DNA of 64,000 nucleotides from NCBI RefSeq assembly GCF_033097505.1, contig NZ_AP028654.1, positions 946,001-1,010,000 on the forward strand, written 5' to 3'. Both the position numbers and the translations under genes were made by a program. Numbering within the stretch: the first letter of the stretch is position 1; the number at the start of each line of letters is the position of its first letter. This stretch comes from Helicovermis profundi (GTDB lineage Bacteria; Bacillota; Clostridia; Peptostreptococcales; Acidaminobacteraceae). This document shows positions 52,946 to 60,479 of this stretch, piece after piece. A model generated the notes under the pieces. It did not search any database. It was given only the letters and a program-made list of their open reading frames with translations, and had not been told where the DNA came from.

Positions 52946-53083
52946 ATAAATGAATTTCTTGAATTCAGAGAGAGTTTTTACTCCCACTGAATCTTAGAAA
53001 ACATAATCCAGGGCCTTTTAGAGTTCTTTATCTCCCACTTTTTTAAGAAGTAGGGGTATTAGAATTCTAAGGCATCGGATAAA
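52946..53083 (-). repeat. Hairpin-rich repeat family, copy C (138 bp, inverted)
   Basis: Reverse orientation copy: starts ATAAATGAATTTCTTG and ends GGCATCGGATAAA. It keeps the GATTC stem, CATAATCCAGGGCC and the long hairpin with some mismatches (CTCCCACTT/AAGTAGGGG). It lies directly upstream of the glycerol-3-phosphate dehydrogenase-like gene. Confidence 0.92.
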
Positions 53084-53144
53084 TAAGATGTGGTATAATT
53101 TTGGTAAAATAATATTCACAATTGTTTCAAAATGGGGTGATAAT

Positions 53145-54587
53145 ATGTATGATGTTGCAATAATAGGAGCTGGAGTAATTGGAACTATAATTGCAAGAAC
53201 TTTATCAAAATATAAGCTTGATATAGTTATATTAGAACGTGATAATGACGTGTCAAATGGAACAAGTAAAGCAAATAGCGCTATTATTCATGCAGGATAT
53301 GATGCCCCCTTTAATACAAAAAAAGGCAAATTAAACGTTAAAGGCAATAAAATGTTCGATAAAATATGTAGTGAATTAAATGTACCTTTTAAAAGAATCG
53401 GATCATTAGTTGTTGCTAAAAATGAAGAGGAAATTAAAGTATTATATAAATTAAAAGAAAATGGTGAAAAACTTGGAGTTGAAAATTTAAAAATATTAGA
53501 TGGCAAAAATGTTGCTATGTTAGAGAAAAACCTTACTAGTGATGTATTAAAAGCCCTTTATGCTCCAACAGCAGGAATAATAGAGCCGTGGGAACTAACA
53601 ATTGCTTTAGCTGAAAATGCAATGGACAATGGTGTTAAGTTAGAACTCAATTTTGAAGTTAACAGTATAAAAGTATTAAAAGAACACTTTCTAATCAAAA
53701 GTAATGATAAGAAAGTTGAAGCAAAAATTGTTGTGAATGCTGCAGGTGTTTATGCAGACGATATTTATAATATGGTTACTGATAAACCCGAATTTTCTAT
53801 TAGACCAAGGAGAGGTCAGTATTTCCTTCTCGATAAAGAAGCAAGAGGGTTTGTAGAGCATATTATTTTTCCAACACCTACTTCTTTAGGAAAAGGAACT
53901 TTGATTACTCCAACGATTGATGGCAATATTTTAATAGGCCCTGATTCAGAAAATCTCAATAAAAATTCTAAAGAATCAATTAATACAACTTTTGAAAGAT
54001 TAAATTTAGTTAAAAAACTTGCAAAAAATTTAACTGACAAAATACCATATAATCTCAATATAACAACATTTTCAGGACTTAGAGCAGAAGCAACAATAGA
54101 CGATTTTATAATAGAAGAATCTAAAAAAATACCAAAATTTATCAACGTTGCTGGAATAAAATCACCAGGTCTATCTTCATCACCTGCTATTGCAGAATAT
54201 GTTGAAGAAATATTAAAAAATATTCTTAAGAATGTTAGCTTAAAAGAAAATTATAATCCATATCGTAGGGCGAGGATAAAGTTTGATAAACTTTCAATTG
54301 AGGATAAAAATGAATTAATTAAAAAAGAACCATCATTTGGGAGAATTATATGTCGCTGCGAAATGATTACTGAAGGAGAAATTATTGACGCGATTCATAG
54401 AAATGCTGGTGCTAGGACTATAAACGGAGTAAAAAGAAGAGTAAGAGCAGGATCTGGAAGATGTCAAGGTGGATTTTGTGCTCCTAGAGTAATGGAAATA
54501 TTAGCAAAGGAACTTAATTTAAAAATGGAAGATATAGTTATGGAAAATAAAGAATCATATATTTTGAGTGGGAAAACAAAATCATGA
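53145..54587 (+). CDS. GlpA-like FAD-dependent glycerol-3-phosphate dehydrogenase with BFD-type [2Fe-2S] domain
   Basis: 480 aa from ATG 53145 with RBS GGGGTGATAAT; upstream codons overlap the repeat and lack an RBS. DAO fold: FAD loop IGAGVIGTIIARTLSK, ERDNDVSNGTSKANSAIIHAG, VVNAAGVYAD and GLRAEATIDDFIIEES. The C-terminal ~80 residues hold a BFD-like cluster motif (CRCE ... GRCQGGFC). Together with the next two genes it forms the clostridial set (GlpA-like, GlpB-like, DUF1667) that oxidises glycerol 3-phosphate to dihydroxyacetone phosphate. No glycerol kinase is in view. Confidence 0.88.
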   Translation: MYDVAIIGAGVIGTIIARTLSKYKLDIVILERDNDVSNGTSKANSAIIHAGYDAPFNTKKGKLNVKGNKMFDKICSELNVPFKRIGSLVVAKNEEEIKVLYKLKENGEKLGVENLKILDGKNVAMLEKNLTSDVLKALYAPTAGIIEPWELTIALAENAMDNGVKLELNFEVNSIKVLKEHFLIKSNDKKVEAKIVVNAAGVYADDIYNMVTDKPEFSIRPRRGQYFLLDKEARGFVEHIIFPTPTSLGKGTLITPTIDGNILIGPDSENLNKNSKESINTTFERLNLVKKLAKNLTDKIPYNLNITTFSGLRAEATIDDFIIEESKKIPKFINVAGIKSPGLSSSPAIAEYVEEILKNILKNVSLKENYNPYRRARIKFDKLSIEDKNELIKKEPSFGRIICRCEMITEGEIIDAIHRNAGARTINGVKRRVRAGSGRCQGGFCAPRVMEILAKELNLKMEDIVMENKESYILSGKTKS

Positions 54588-54598
54588 TGGAGACTAAT

Positions 54599-55585
54599 AT
54601 GAATGATTATGACATTGTAATTATTGGTGGTGGTCCTAGTGGACTTGCTGCTGCAATAGAAGCTAAAAGAGAAGGAATAAAAGAAATATTAATTATTGAA
54701 AGAGAAATAGAACTTGGAGGAATACTTAATCAATGTATTCATAATGGATTTGGTATACATATATTTAAAGAAGAACTTACTGGGCCAGAATATGCACAGA
54801 GATATGTAAATGAACTGATATTAATGGATATTGATTACATGATAGATACAATGGTTGTAAAGATAGAAAAAGATAAAAAAGTTCATGCAATAAACAGAAA
54901 AAATGGCTATATGATTATTAATTCTAAAGCTATTATACTTGCTATGGGTTGCAGAGAAAGAACCAGAGGTGCTATTGCAGTTCATGGATATCGACCATCT
55001 GGAGTGTTTAATGCGGGTACTGCTCAAAGGTATATTAATATAGAAGGCTATATGATAGGTAAAAGAGTCCTTATATTAGGTTCTGGTGATATAGGATTAA
55101 TAATGGCTAGAAGATTAACCCTTGAAGGTGCTAAAGTACTTGCAGTTGTAGAGATTATGCCGACTTCTAGTGGACTGTTAAGAAATAAAGTTCAGTGTCT
55201 TGATGATTATGATATTCCACTTTTATTAAGTCATAAGGTTACTATGATTAAAGGTAAAGATAGAGTTAGTGGAGTCGTAATTCAAAAAGTTGATAGTAGT
55301 TTAAATGTTGTTAGTGGAAGTGAAATTGAATATAAATGTGATACTTTACTTTTGTCTGTTGGATTAATACCGGAAAATGAATTATCAAAAAAAGCTGGAA
55401 TTAAGATTGACAAATCTACAAATGGACTAATTTTAAATGAAACTATGGAAACTTCAATATCGGGAATATTTGCTTGTGGCAATGTTGTTTATGTTCATGA
55501 TTTAGTTGATACTGTTACAGATGAGAGTCAAAAAACAGGCAAATTTGCAGCTAATTATGTAAAAAAAAATTATCATAATTATTGA
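54599..55585 (+). CDS. GlpB-like FAD/NAD(P)-dependent oxidoreductase subunit
   Basis: 328 aa from ATG 54599, preceded by TGGAG; the frame opens at 54584, 4 nt inside the preceding gene. Pyridine nucleotide oxidoreductase fold: IIGGGPSGLAAAIEAKREG, AMGCRERTRGAIAVHGYRPSGVFNAGTAQRYIN, second loop LGSGDIGLIMARRL and the FAD-binding IFACGNVVYVHD. No CxxC redox pair. Partner of the GlpA-like protein, probably transferring electrons from its iron-sulfur centre to NAD(P) or another carrier. Confidence 0.87.
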   Translation: MNDYDIVIIGGGPSGLAAAIEAKREGIKEILIIEREIELGGILNQCIHNGFGIHIFKEELTGPEYAQRYVNELILMDIDYMIDTMVVKIEKDKKVHAINRKNGYMIINSKAIILAMGCRERTRGAIAVHGYRPSGVFNAGTAQRYINIEGYMIGKRVLILGSGDIGLIMARRLTLEGAKVLAVVEIMPTSSGLLRNKVQCLDDYDIPLLLSHKVTMIKGKDRVSGVVIQKVDSSLNVVSGSEIEYKCDTLLLSVGLIPENELSKKAGIKIDKSTNGLILNETMETSISGIFACGNVVYVHDLVDTVTDESQKTGKFAANYVKKNYHNY

Positions 55586-55601
55586 TAAAAGGAGGAAGGT
55601 G

Positions 55602-55979
55602 TTGGATAAGACAAAAGAGATTATATGTATTGTATGTCCTGTTGGATGTAGATTAAAAATAATAAAAAATATAGATACGAGTACTTATAGTGTTAAAGGA
55701 AATAAATGTAATCGTGGAAAAATATATGGGATTAAAGAATTGACTAATCCAACTAGAAAGGTTCCGAGTACGGTAGCTATTGAAAATGCACTATATACAA
55801 GACTTCCAGTAATTACAGACAAAGCAATTGATAAAAAATTAATATTTGATGTGATGGATGAACTTAAGAAAGTAAGTGTTAAAGCACCGATTAATATGGG
55901 CGATATTATTATTCATAATATTTTAGATACTAATGTTAATATTATAGCCACTAGAAGTATGGCTGCCTTAAAAAAGTAA
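55602..55979 (+). CDS. DUF1667 protein, third component of the glycerol-3-phosphate oxidation set
   Basis: 125 aa from TTG 55602, six nt after AGGAGG; a GTG at 55599 is closer to the RBS and less likely. CIVCPVGCRLKI near the N-terminus and a later GNKCNRGKIYGIKEL give four Cys, consistent with a small metal or iron-sulfur site. DUF1667 proteins regularly follow the GlpA-like and GlpB-like genes in Clostridia and Spirochaetes. Exact role not known. Terminator follows. Confidence 0.88.
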   Translation: MDKTKEIICIVCPVGCRLKIIKNIDTSTYSVKGNKCNRGKIYGIKELTNPTRKVPSTVAIENALYTRLPVITDKAIDKKLIFDVMDELKKVSVKAPINMGDIIIHNILDTNVNIIATRSMAALKK

Positions 55980-56030
55980 AAAACTGTAAGTTAATATTTC
56001 CTTTATAAAATTAATTGCAGCTTAAAAAAT

Positions 56031-56062
56031 AATTAAAAGGTGGGTAAAACCACCATTTAATT
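56031..56062. terminator. Bidirectional intrinsic terminator
   Basis: AATTAAAAGGTGG pairs with CCACCATTTAATT (one mismatch) around a 6-nt loop, between the DUF1667 gene and the convergent dihydrouridine synthase gene. Confidence 0.8.
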
Positions 56063-57014
56063 ATTCTATCCATAAATTAGATGTATCAAACATTTTATCT
56101 ATAATATCAAGATACACAGAGGTGGTGTTACACTTTTTTAATTTTTTTAAAAATTTACCACTTGGATCAATATGTACAGAAGTATAGATCCAAAATTCTT
56201 TCATTTTATCACATAAATGTTTATCACCATAAAGTACTTTCTTATAGTGGTTAAAAATGAAGTCGTGAAATTCCTTTATTTTAGCAATTTTCTCGCTAGT
56301 AGGTGTAATTATCCCTTTTATAGTTGAAGGTAAAAATGGATCGCGAAGTGCACCTCTACCGATCATAAAACTATTTACCATAGGAAATCTATTTTTTATT
56401 TTTATAAAGTCTTCATTTGTAAATATATCGCCATTATAAGTTACTTCATGTTTAGATAAAGAATTTAATATTTCAAATGACTCAAGATTTACTGTGCCTT
56501 CGTATTTTTGAATTCCGGTTCTTGCATGTATGATTACACTCTTTAAAGGGTAGTTATTTAGTAATTCAATTATATTAATTCCCTCATCTAAGCTATTAAG
56601 TCCTAATCTTAGTTTTACAGTTAAGTCATACTGTTTATTAGTGCAAACCTCATCAAGAAATTTATTTACCATATCAGGATACGCTAAAATACCAGATCCT
56701 TTTTTCTTTTTTGTTACAGTATGAGATGGACATCCAATATTCCAGTTTATTTCTTTATATCCCATATCTGCAATTGTAGATGCAAAAAAATTAAAATCAG
56801 ATCCATTATTTGAAAGTAGTTGCGGGATAATGTCTATATTATTGTTATTATTTTGTGGGATAATGTCTTTATAAATTGATGGCACTATTTTTCTCAAGCT
56901 AGATGTTGCTATAAATGGTGTGTAATAGCTATCAACTCCTCCAAAGATTTCTGAGTAAATGTTTCTGTAATGTGCAAGTGTAATTCCTTGAATTGGTGCT
57001 AAACTAAGTTTCAT
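56061..57014 (-). CDS. tRNA-dihydrouridine synthase family protein
   Basis: 317 aa from ATG 57014; an ATG at 57026 overlaps the GGAG RBS. FMN TIM barrel: LAPIQGITLAHYRNI, the catalytic-loop Cys in NWNIGCPSHTVTKKKKGSGILAYPD, VKLRLGL, VIIHARTGIQKYEG and GRGALRDPFLP are Dus hallmarks. It reduces uridine to dihydrouridine in the D-loop region of tRNA. The C-terminal part is short, and the usual nifR3-type arrangement is absent, so this is likely a second Dus paralog. Monocistronic. Confidence 0.87.
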   Translation of the reverse strand: MKLSLAPIQGITLAHYRNIYSEIFGGVDSYYTPFIATSSLRKIVPSIYKDIIPQNNNNNIDIIPQLLSNNGSDFNFFASTIADMGYKEINWNIGCPSHTVTKKKKGSGILAYPDMVNKFLDEVCTNKQYDLTVKLRLGLNSLDEGINIIELLNNYPLKSVIIHARTGIQKYEGTVNLESFEILNSLSKHEVTYNGDIFTNEDFIKIKNRFPMVNSFMIGRGALRDPFLPSTIKGIITPTSEKIAKIKEFHDFIFNHYKKVLYGDKHLCDKMKEFWIYTSVHIDPSGKFLKKLKKCNTTSVYLDIIDKMFDTSNLWIE

Positions 57015-57222
57015 ATATATCTCCATTTTGTATAGTTATTAGTGCTTATAATTTTAACATATAAAAAGATAGTATTTAAGCATTAATTATTTAAATACAA
57101 GAATTAATAAATAATTATTTAGTTAATATCTTGTCAATATGTATTAAATAGTATATTATAAAAGGGTAATTAAATGCGCTTTTAAATATTTGTTTTGATT
57201 AATGTATATATTGGAGATTAAA

Positions 57223-57369
57223 ATGAAAAATACAAAAATAGTAATTTTTATAATTGTGTCGATATTACTTTCTTCGATATTAGTTATTAAAATATATGAT
57301 CAAATTAATAGTGGTATTGAGATTAATATTAAGTTAAGTCAAGTTAGGGCTAATGATTCTCATATTTAA
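57223..57369 (+). CDS. Small single-pass membrane protein, 48 aa
   Basis: A short ORF with RBS TGGAG 7 nt before ATG 57223. Residues ~5-24 (KIVIFIIVSILLSSILVIKI) form one membrane helix, followed by a short polar tail. Nothing else recognised. The RBS and hydrophobic helix argue for a real gene. Confidence 0.55.
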   Translation: MKNTKIVIFIIVSILLSSILVIKIYDQINSGIEINIKLSQVRANDSHI

Positions 57370-57490
57370 ATGAATAAAGTAATGATACTTTTATAGATTG
57401 CAAAATTTACTATGAGTTAAAATTTATTTTTATTGTTTATCGTATATGATATAATTAATAGGATAGATTGGATTTAAGGAGATGAGAATC

Positions 57491-57571
57491 ATGTATGTAG
57501 CAATTATAATTGTAGTGTTTTTGGGTTTATTATATACTCTTGTAGATATTAAGAAAAATCACGGAAAATAA
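57491..57571 (+). CDS. Tiny membrane protein, 26 aa
   Basis: ATG 57491 is preceded by AAGGAGATGAG, a strong Shine-Dalgarno, with TATAAT about 40 nt further upstream (57450-57455) and a terminator 18 nt after the stop. One membrane helix (MYVAIIIVVFLGLLYTLV) and a basic end DIKKNHGK. Size and layout resemble subunit-type miniproteins, but no partner is adjacent. Confidence 0.6.
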   Translation: MYVAIIIVVFLGLLYTLVDIKKNHGK

Positions 57572-57588
57572 TATTTATATGTTGTATA

Positions 57589-57629
57589 AAAAATGCACCT
57601 ATACTTTAAAGTATAGGTGCATTTTTTTA
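57589..57629. terminator. Bidirectional intrinsic terminator
   Basis: AAATGCACCTATACTTT pairs perfectly with AAAGTATAGGTGCATTT, with A and T tracts on the two sides. It separates the 26-aa ORF from the convergent Crp/Fnr gene. Confidence 0.92.
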
Positions 57630-57656
57630 ATTTACTACTTTGATATAATTATATTA

Positions 57657-58325
57657 TTAGAATAAATCTTCTGACATTTCTTTTAATAATTCTAAATCGA
57701 TGATTTGTATGATATTACCATCTTTTTGTATTGTATTATTTTTAGATAATTTATCTAAAATTCTAAGTAGATGTCTATAACTTGTTCCAAGTAGTTCTGA
57801 CATTTCTGTGAAATTATAATATGTTCCAGTTTCATTATTGTTAGTTAACAAATAGTTTGCAACTCTGTTTTCAAGTGGGTAAAGTAAATTTATAGAACTA
57901 GCTTTCGAAAAACTTTTTAATTTATTAGCAAGGCTTTCACACATATATTTTAAAAAACTGCTATCATTAAGGTAGTTCATTTTAATGATTTCAATTGGAA
58001 TACCAATGCAATAAGTATTTTCAATAACTTCGATATTAGAGTTTGCGCGGTCTTGGTGTATAAATTCAATATCTCCAATTACTTCTAATGAATCATAAAA
58101 ACGATATGAAAGTATCTTGCCATTTCTAAGTAATGTGTAAACTTTAGCTCTTCCTTCTACTAAAAAATATAAATAATCAAGTTTTTCATCTGCTCTACAA
58201 ATATGTTCGTTTTTATTAAAAAATAGCAATTTAGCAAATGGAATAATATCTTTGCCAAAAATTTCATCAATTTTATTATCATATATATATTTTGTTAATT
58301 TTTTGTTATCTGTTATTATAATCAT
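57657..58325 (-). CDS. Crp/Fnr-family regulator (YeiL-like)
   Basis: 222 aa from ATG 58325 with RBS GGGAGG. Cyclic-nucleotide-binding-like beta barrel (NEHICRADEKLDYLYFLVEGRAKVY, SLEVIGDIEFI) followed by a Crp-type winged HTH (MSELLGTSYRHLLRILDKLSKNNTIQKDGN). No N-terminal Cys cluster for an Fnr iron-sulfur centre; a few Cys are scattered (ICRAD, TYCIG). Divergent from the DUF606 pair with an 18-bp palindrome between them, so it probably controls those exporters and itself. Confidence 0.88.
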   Translation of the reverse strand: MIIITDNKKLTKYIYDNKIDEIFGKDIIPFAKLLFFNKNEHICRADEKLDYLYFLVEGRAKVYTLLRNGKILSYRFYDSLEVIGDIEFIHQDRANSNIEVIENTYCIGIPIEIIKMNYLNDSSFLKYMCESLANKLKSFSKASSINLLYPLENRVANYLLTNNNETGTYYNFTEMSELLGTSYRHLLRILDKLSKNNTIQKDGNIIQIIDLELLKEMSEDLF

Positions 58326-58379
58326 AATGCCTCCCAAAATGGTGGTTAAATATTCTTTTATAGTATAGCATTTTTTTCA

Positions 58380-58397
58380 TTATGACATTAGTCATAA
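58380..58397. promoter_or_regulatory. Putative Crp/Fnr-family operator
   Basis: TTATGACATTAGTCATAA, two perfect 7-bp half sites (TTATGAC/GTCATAA) with a 4-nt gap. The half-site layout suits a Crp/Fnr dimer. It lies 55 bp upstream of the regulator start and 58 bp upstream of the DUF606 start. Confidence 0.7.
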
Positions 58398-58454
58398 CAT
58401 ATAAATGTTTAATGTGATATTTTTTAATAGCAACAAGTTTAGAGGAGGTATATT

Positions 58455-58877
58455 TTGTATAAATTATATGCAGTATTTGTAGGAATGTTAATTTCTATTA
58501 TGATAAGTTTTAATAGTATTTTATCAGTAAATATAGGAACTTATTTATCGATTGTTGTGATTCACCTTGTTGGATTAATTTCAGTATCATTGATTATGAT
58601 TATATTTAAATTAAAATTAAAAATAAAAAAAGAATTACCCTGGTATTTGTATTTTTCTGGCCTAATCGGAATAGTAATGTTATTGTTTGCAAATCTGACT
58701 GTAAGTCATATAGGAGTAGCTTTAACAGTTTCTCTTTCACTATTTGGTCAATCAATAATGGCGCTTGTTATTGATCACTATGGATTATTTGGTATGGATA
58801 TAGTGGAAATTAGTAGAGAAAAATTTATTAGTCTTTTTATAGTATTTATTGGAATTGGGTTTATGTATTTCTTATAG
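58455..58877 (+). CDS. DUF606/YdcZ-family DMT transporter subunit
   Basis: 140 aa from TTG 58455, 7 nt after AGAGGAGG. Four or five membrane helices; FANLTVSHIGVALTVSLSLFGQSIMALVIDHYGLFGM is the conserved block. These half-size DMT proteins usually work as pairs; the partner gene follows after 8 bp. Substrates are unknown. Expression is likely governed by the divergent Crp/Fnr regulator. Confidence 0.85.
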   Translation: MYKLYAVFVGMLISIMISFNSILSVNIGTYLSIVVIHLVGLISVSLIMIIFKLKLKIKKELPWYLYFSGLIGIVMLLFANLTVSHIGVALTVSLSLFGQSIMALVIDHYGLFGMDIVEISREKFISLFIVFIGIGFMYFL

Positions 58878-58885
58878 GAGGAAAA

Positions 58886-59365
58886 ATGTATTTATTAATA
58901 GCTTTTATAAGTGGTGGTTTAACAATATTATCAATGATAGTAAATTCTAAACTCGCAAAATATATTGGAATTATTGAAGGTACTATGGTTAACTATATTG
59001 TGGGTTTATTTTTTTCTTTTTTAATAATTTTAGTTAATAAGGATATTTTTAATATTTCAATATCTATGCTAAATAATGTTCCATTTTGGTGCTTATTTGG
59101 TGGTGCTGTAGGTGTAATAGTAGTTTCAATTTCCAATATAATTATGCCAAAAATTCCTACAATTTATACAACTTTATTAATATTTTCAGGACAGATATTA
59201 TTTGGATTGGTAATTGATTTTTTTCTAATAAAAAATGTAGGTATTGGTAAAATCATTGGAAGTATTTTGGTTATAGTAGGACTTACTTATAGTATATTAA
59301 TAGATTATAAGAAAAATAAAATTAAAATAGAACAGGCTTCAAAACAATATAATTTAAGTAAATAG
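58886..59365 (+). CDS. DUF606/YdcZ-family DMT transporter subunit, partner
   Basis: 159 aa with RBS AGGAGG. Four or five membrane helices: NSKLAKYIGIIEGTMVNYIVGLFFSF, and a second conserved block TIYTTLLIFSGQILFGLVIDFFLI. It matches the family signature of its 140-aa neighbour and would form a heterodimeric transporter with it. Its last 25 nt form one arm of the shared terminator. Confidence 0.87.
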   Translation: MYLLIAFISGGLTILSMIVNSKLAKYIGIIEGTMVNYIVGLFFSFLIILVNKDIFNISISMLNNVPFWCLFGGAVGVIVVSISNIIMPKIPTIYTTLLIFSGQILFGLVIDFFLIKNVGIGKIIGSILVIVGLTYSILIDYKKNKIKIEQASKQYNLSK

Positions 59366-59380
59366 AAATTATATTGTTTT
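59341..59380. terminator. Bidirectional terminator overlapping the DUF606 stop
   Basis: AAAACAATATAATTT (inside the gene) pairs exactly with AAATTATATTGTTTT, and the convergent EamA gene stops next to it. Confidence 0.82.
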
Positions 59381-60262
59381 TCACTTTGTATTTTTAAGTT
59401 TTATCTGAGAGAAAATCATACCTACAAACATAAGACTCGCTCCAAAGTAACCACGAGTAGTAAGTTTTTCACTTAAAATAATAGCAGCTCCAATTGCGCC
59501 AAAGACTGTTTCTAGACTTAATATAAGTGCGGCATGTGAAGGCTTTGCATATTTTTGACCAACAACTTGAAGTGTATAAGCGACTCCAACTGACATAAGT
59601 CCACCATAAAGTATAGGAATAAAAGCATTATAAATCATTGTAGTTGTTGTATTTTCAAAAAGTATTGCAGAAACTGCGCTAAAAATTGAGCAAGAAAAAA
59701 ATTGAATCATAGATAATTTTAAAGCATCATATTTTTTTACAAAATAATCAATAGAAAGAATATGAGTTGCCCAGAAAAAAGCTCCAATTAATTCGAGCAA
59801 ATCTCCGTAATTTATACTAAAGCCTTTACTAATAGAAAGAAAGTACAATCCTATCATTGCAATTACACTTGATATCCATGTCTGTTTAGTTGCTTTGTGT
59901 CTGAATAATATACCTATTAAAGGCACAAGAACAATATAAAGTCCAGTAATAAAAGCAGTGTTTCCAACTGATGTATACATAATTCCAATTTGCTGAAGAG
60001 CTGAGGCGATAAATAGGATAAAACCAAGTAAAATACCGGAAGGTATTATTTTTTTTATGCCAGAAAAAGCTAAATTATTATTCTTTTTATCAAAATATAT
60101 TATAAGAGGAATTAAAGATAAAGCACCTAAAAAAAATCTTATACCATTAAATGAATAAGCTCCTATAACTTCTCCACCAAGTCTTTGAGCTACAAAAGCG
60201 AGTCCCCATATTATTGAAGTGATAAATAATAAAATATTTCCTTTTATTCGATTTTTATTCAT
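59381..60262 (-). CDS. EamA/RhaT-family DMT transporter
   Basis: 293 aa, ten membrane helices in two EamA repeats: GNILLFITSIIWGLAFVAQRLG at the start and the second repeat from about 150 (LLELIGAFFWATHILSIDYFVKK, then AALILSLETVFGAIGAAIILSEKLT). Drug/metabolite exporter family; substrate unknown. Convergent with the DUF606 pair but different in size and family branch. RBS weak (GGGAG some 8 nt before ATG 60262). Confidence 0.88.
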   Translation of the reverse strand: MNKNRIKGNILLFITSIIWGLAFVAQRLGGEVIGAYSFNGIRFFLGALSLIPLIIYFDKKNNNLAFSGIKKIIPSGILLGFILFIASALQQIGIMYTSVGNTAFITGLYIVLVPLIGILFRHKATKQTWISSVIAMIGLYFLSISKGFSINYGDLLELIGAFFWATHILSIDYFVKKYDALKLSMIQFFSCSIFSAVSAILFENTTTTMIYNAFIPILYGGLMSVGVAYTLQVVGQKYAKPSHAALILSLETVFGAIGAAIILSEKLTTRGYFGASLMFVGMIFSQIKLKNTK

Positions 60263-60415
60263 ATTTTTCTCCCAAACTAACTCTATAAGATTAATTGATT
60301 TTCTATATGTATTTTATCATAGATAAGAAAATTATTTAATGTTATCATGTTATAATTAGTAAAGACCAGCTAGTAATAGTCAAGTAATTTAATAAAAAAA
60401 GTTCTTATTAAAAAT

Positions 60416-60435
60416 GAGCATGCTAAATAATGCTC
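60416..60435 (-). terminator. Hairpin downstream of the IS110 transposase gene
   Basis: GAGCAT pairs with ATGCTC; on the minus strand it is followed by ATTTTT. Likely transposase terminator or part of the element end. Confidence 0.55.
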
Positions 60436-60479
60436 GAGTAAAAACGAACATTCAATATTATTTACTGTAAAAATATTTA

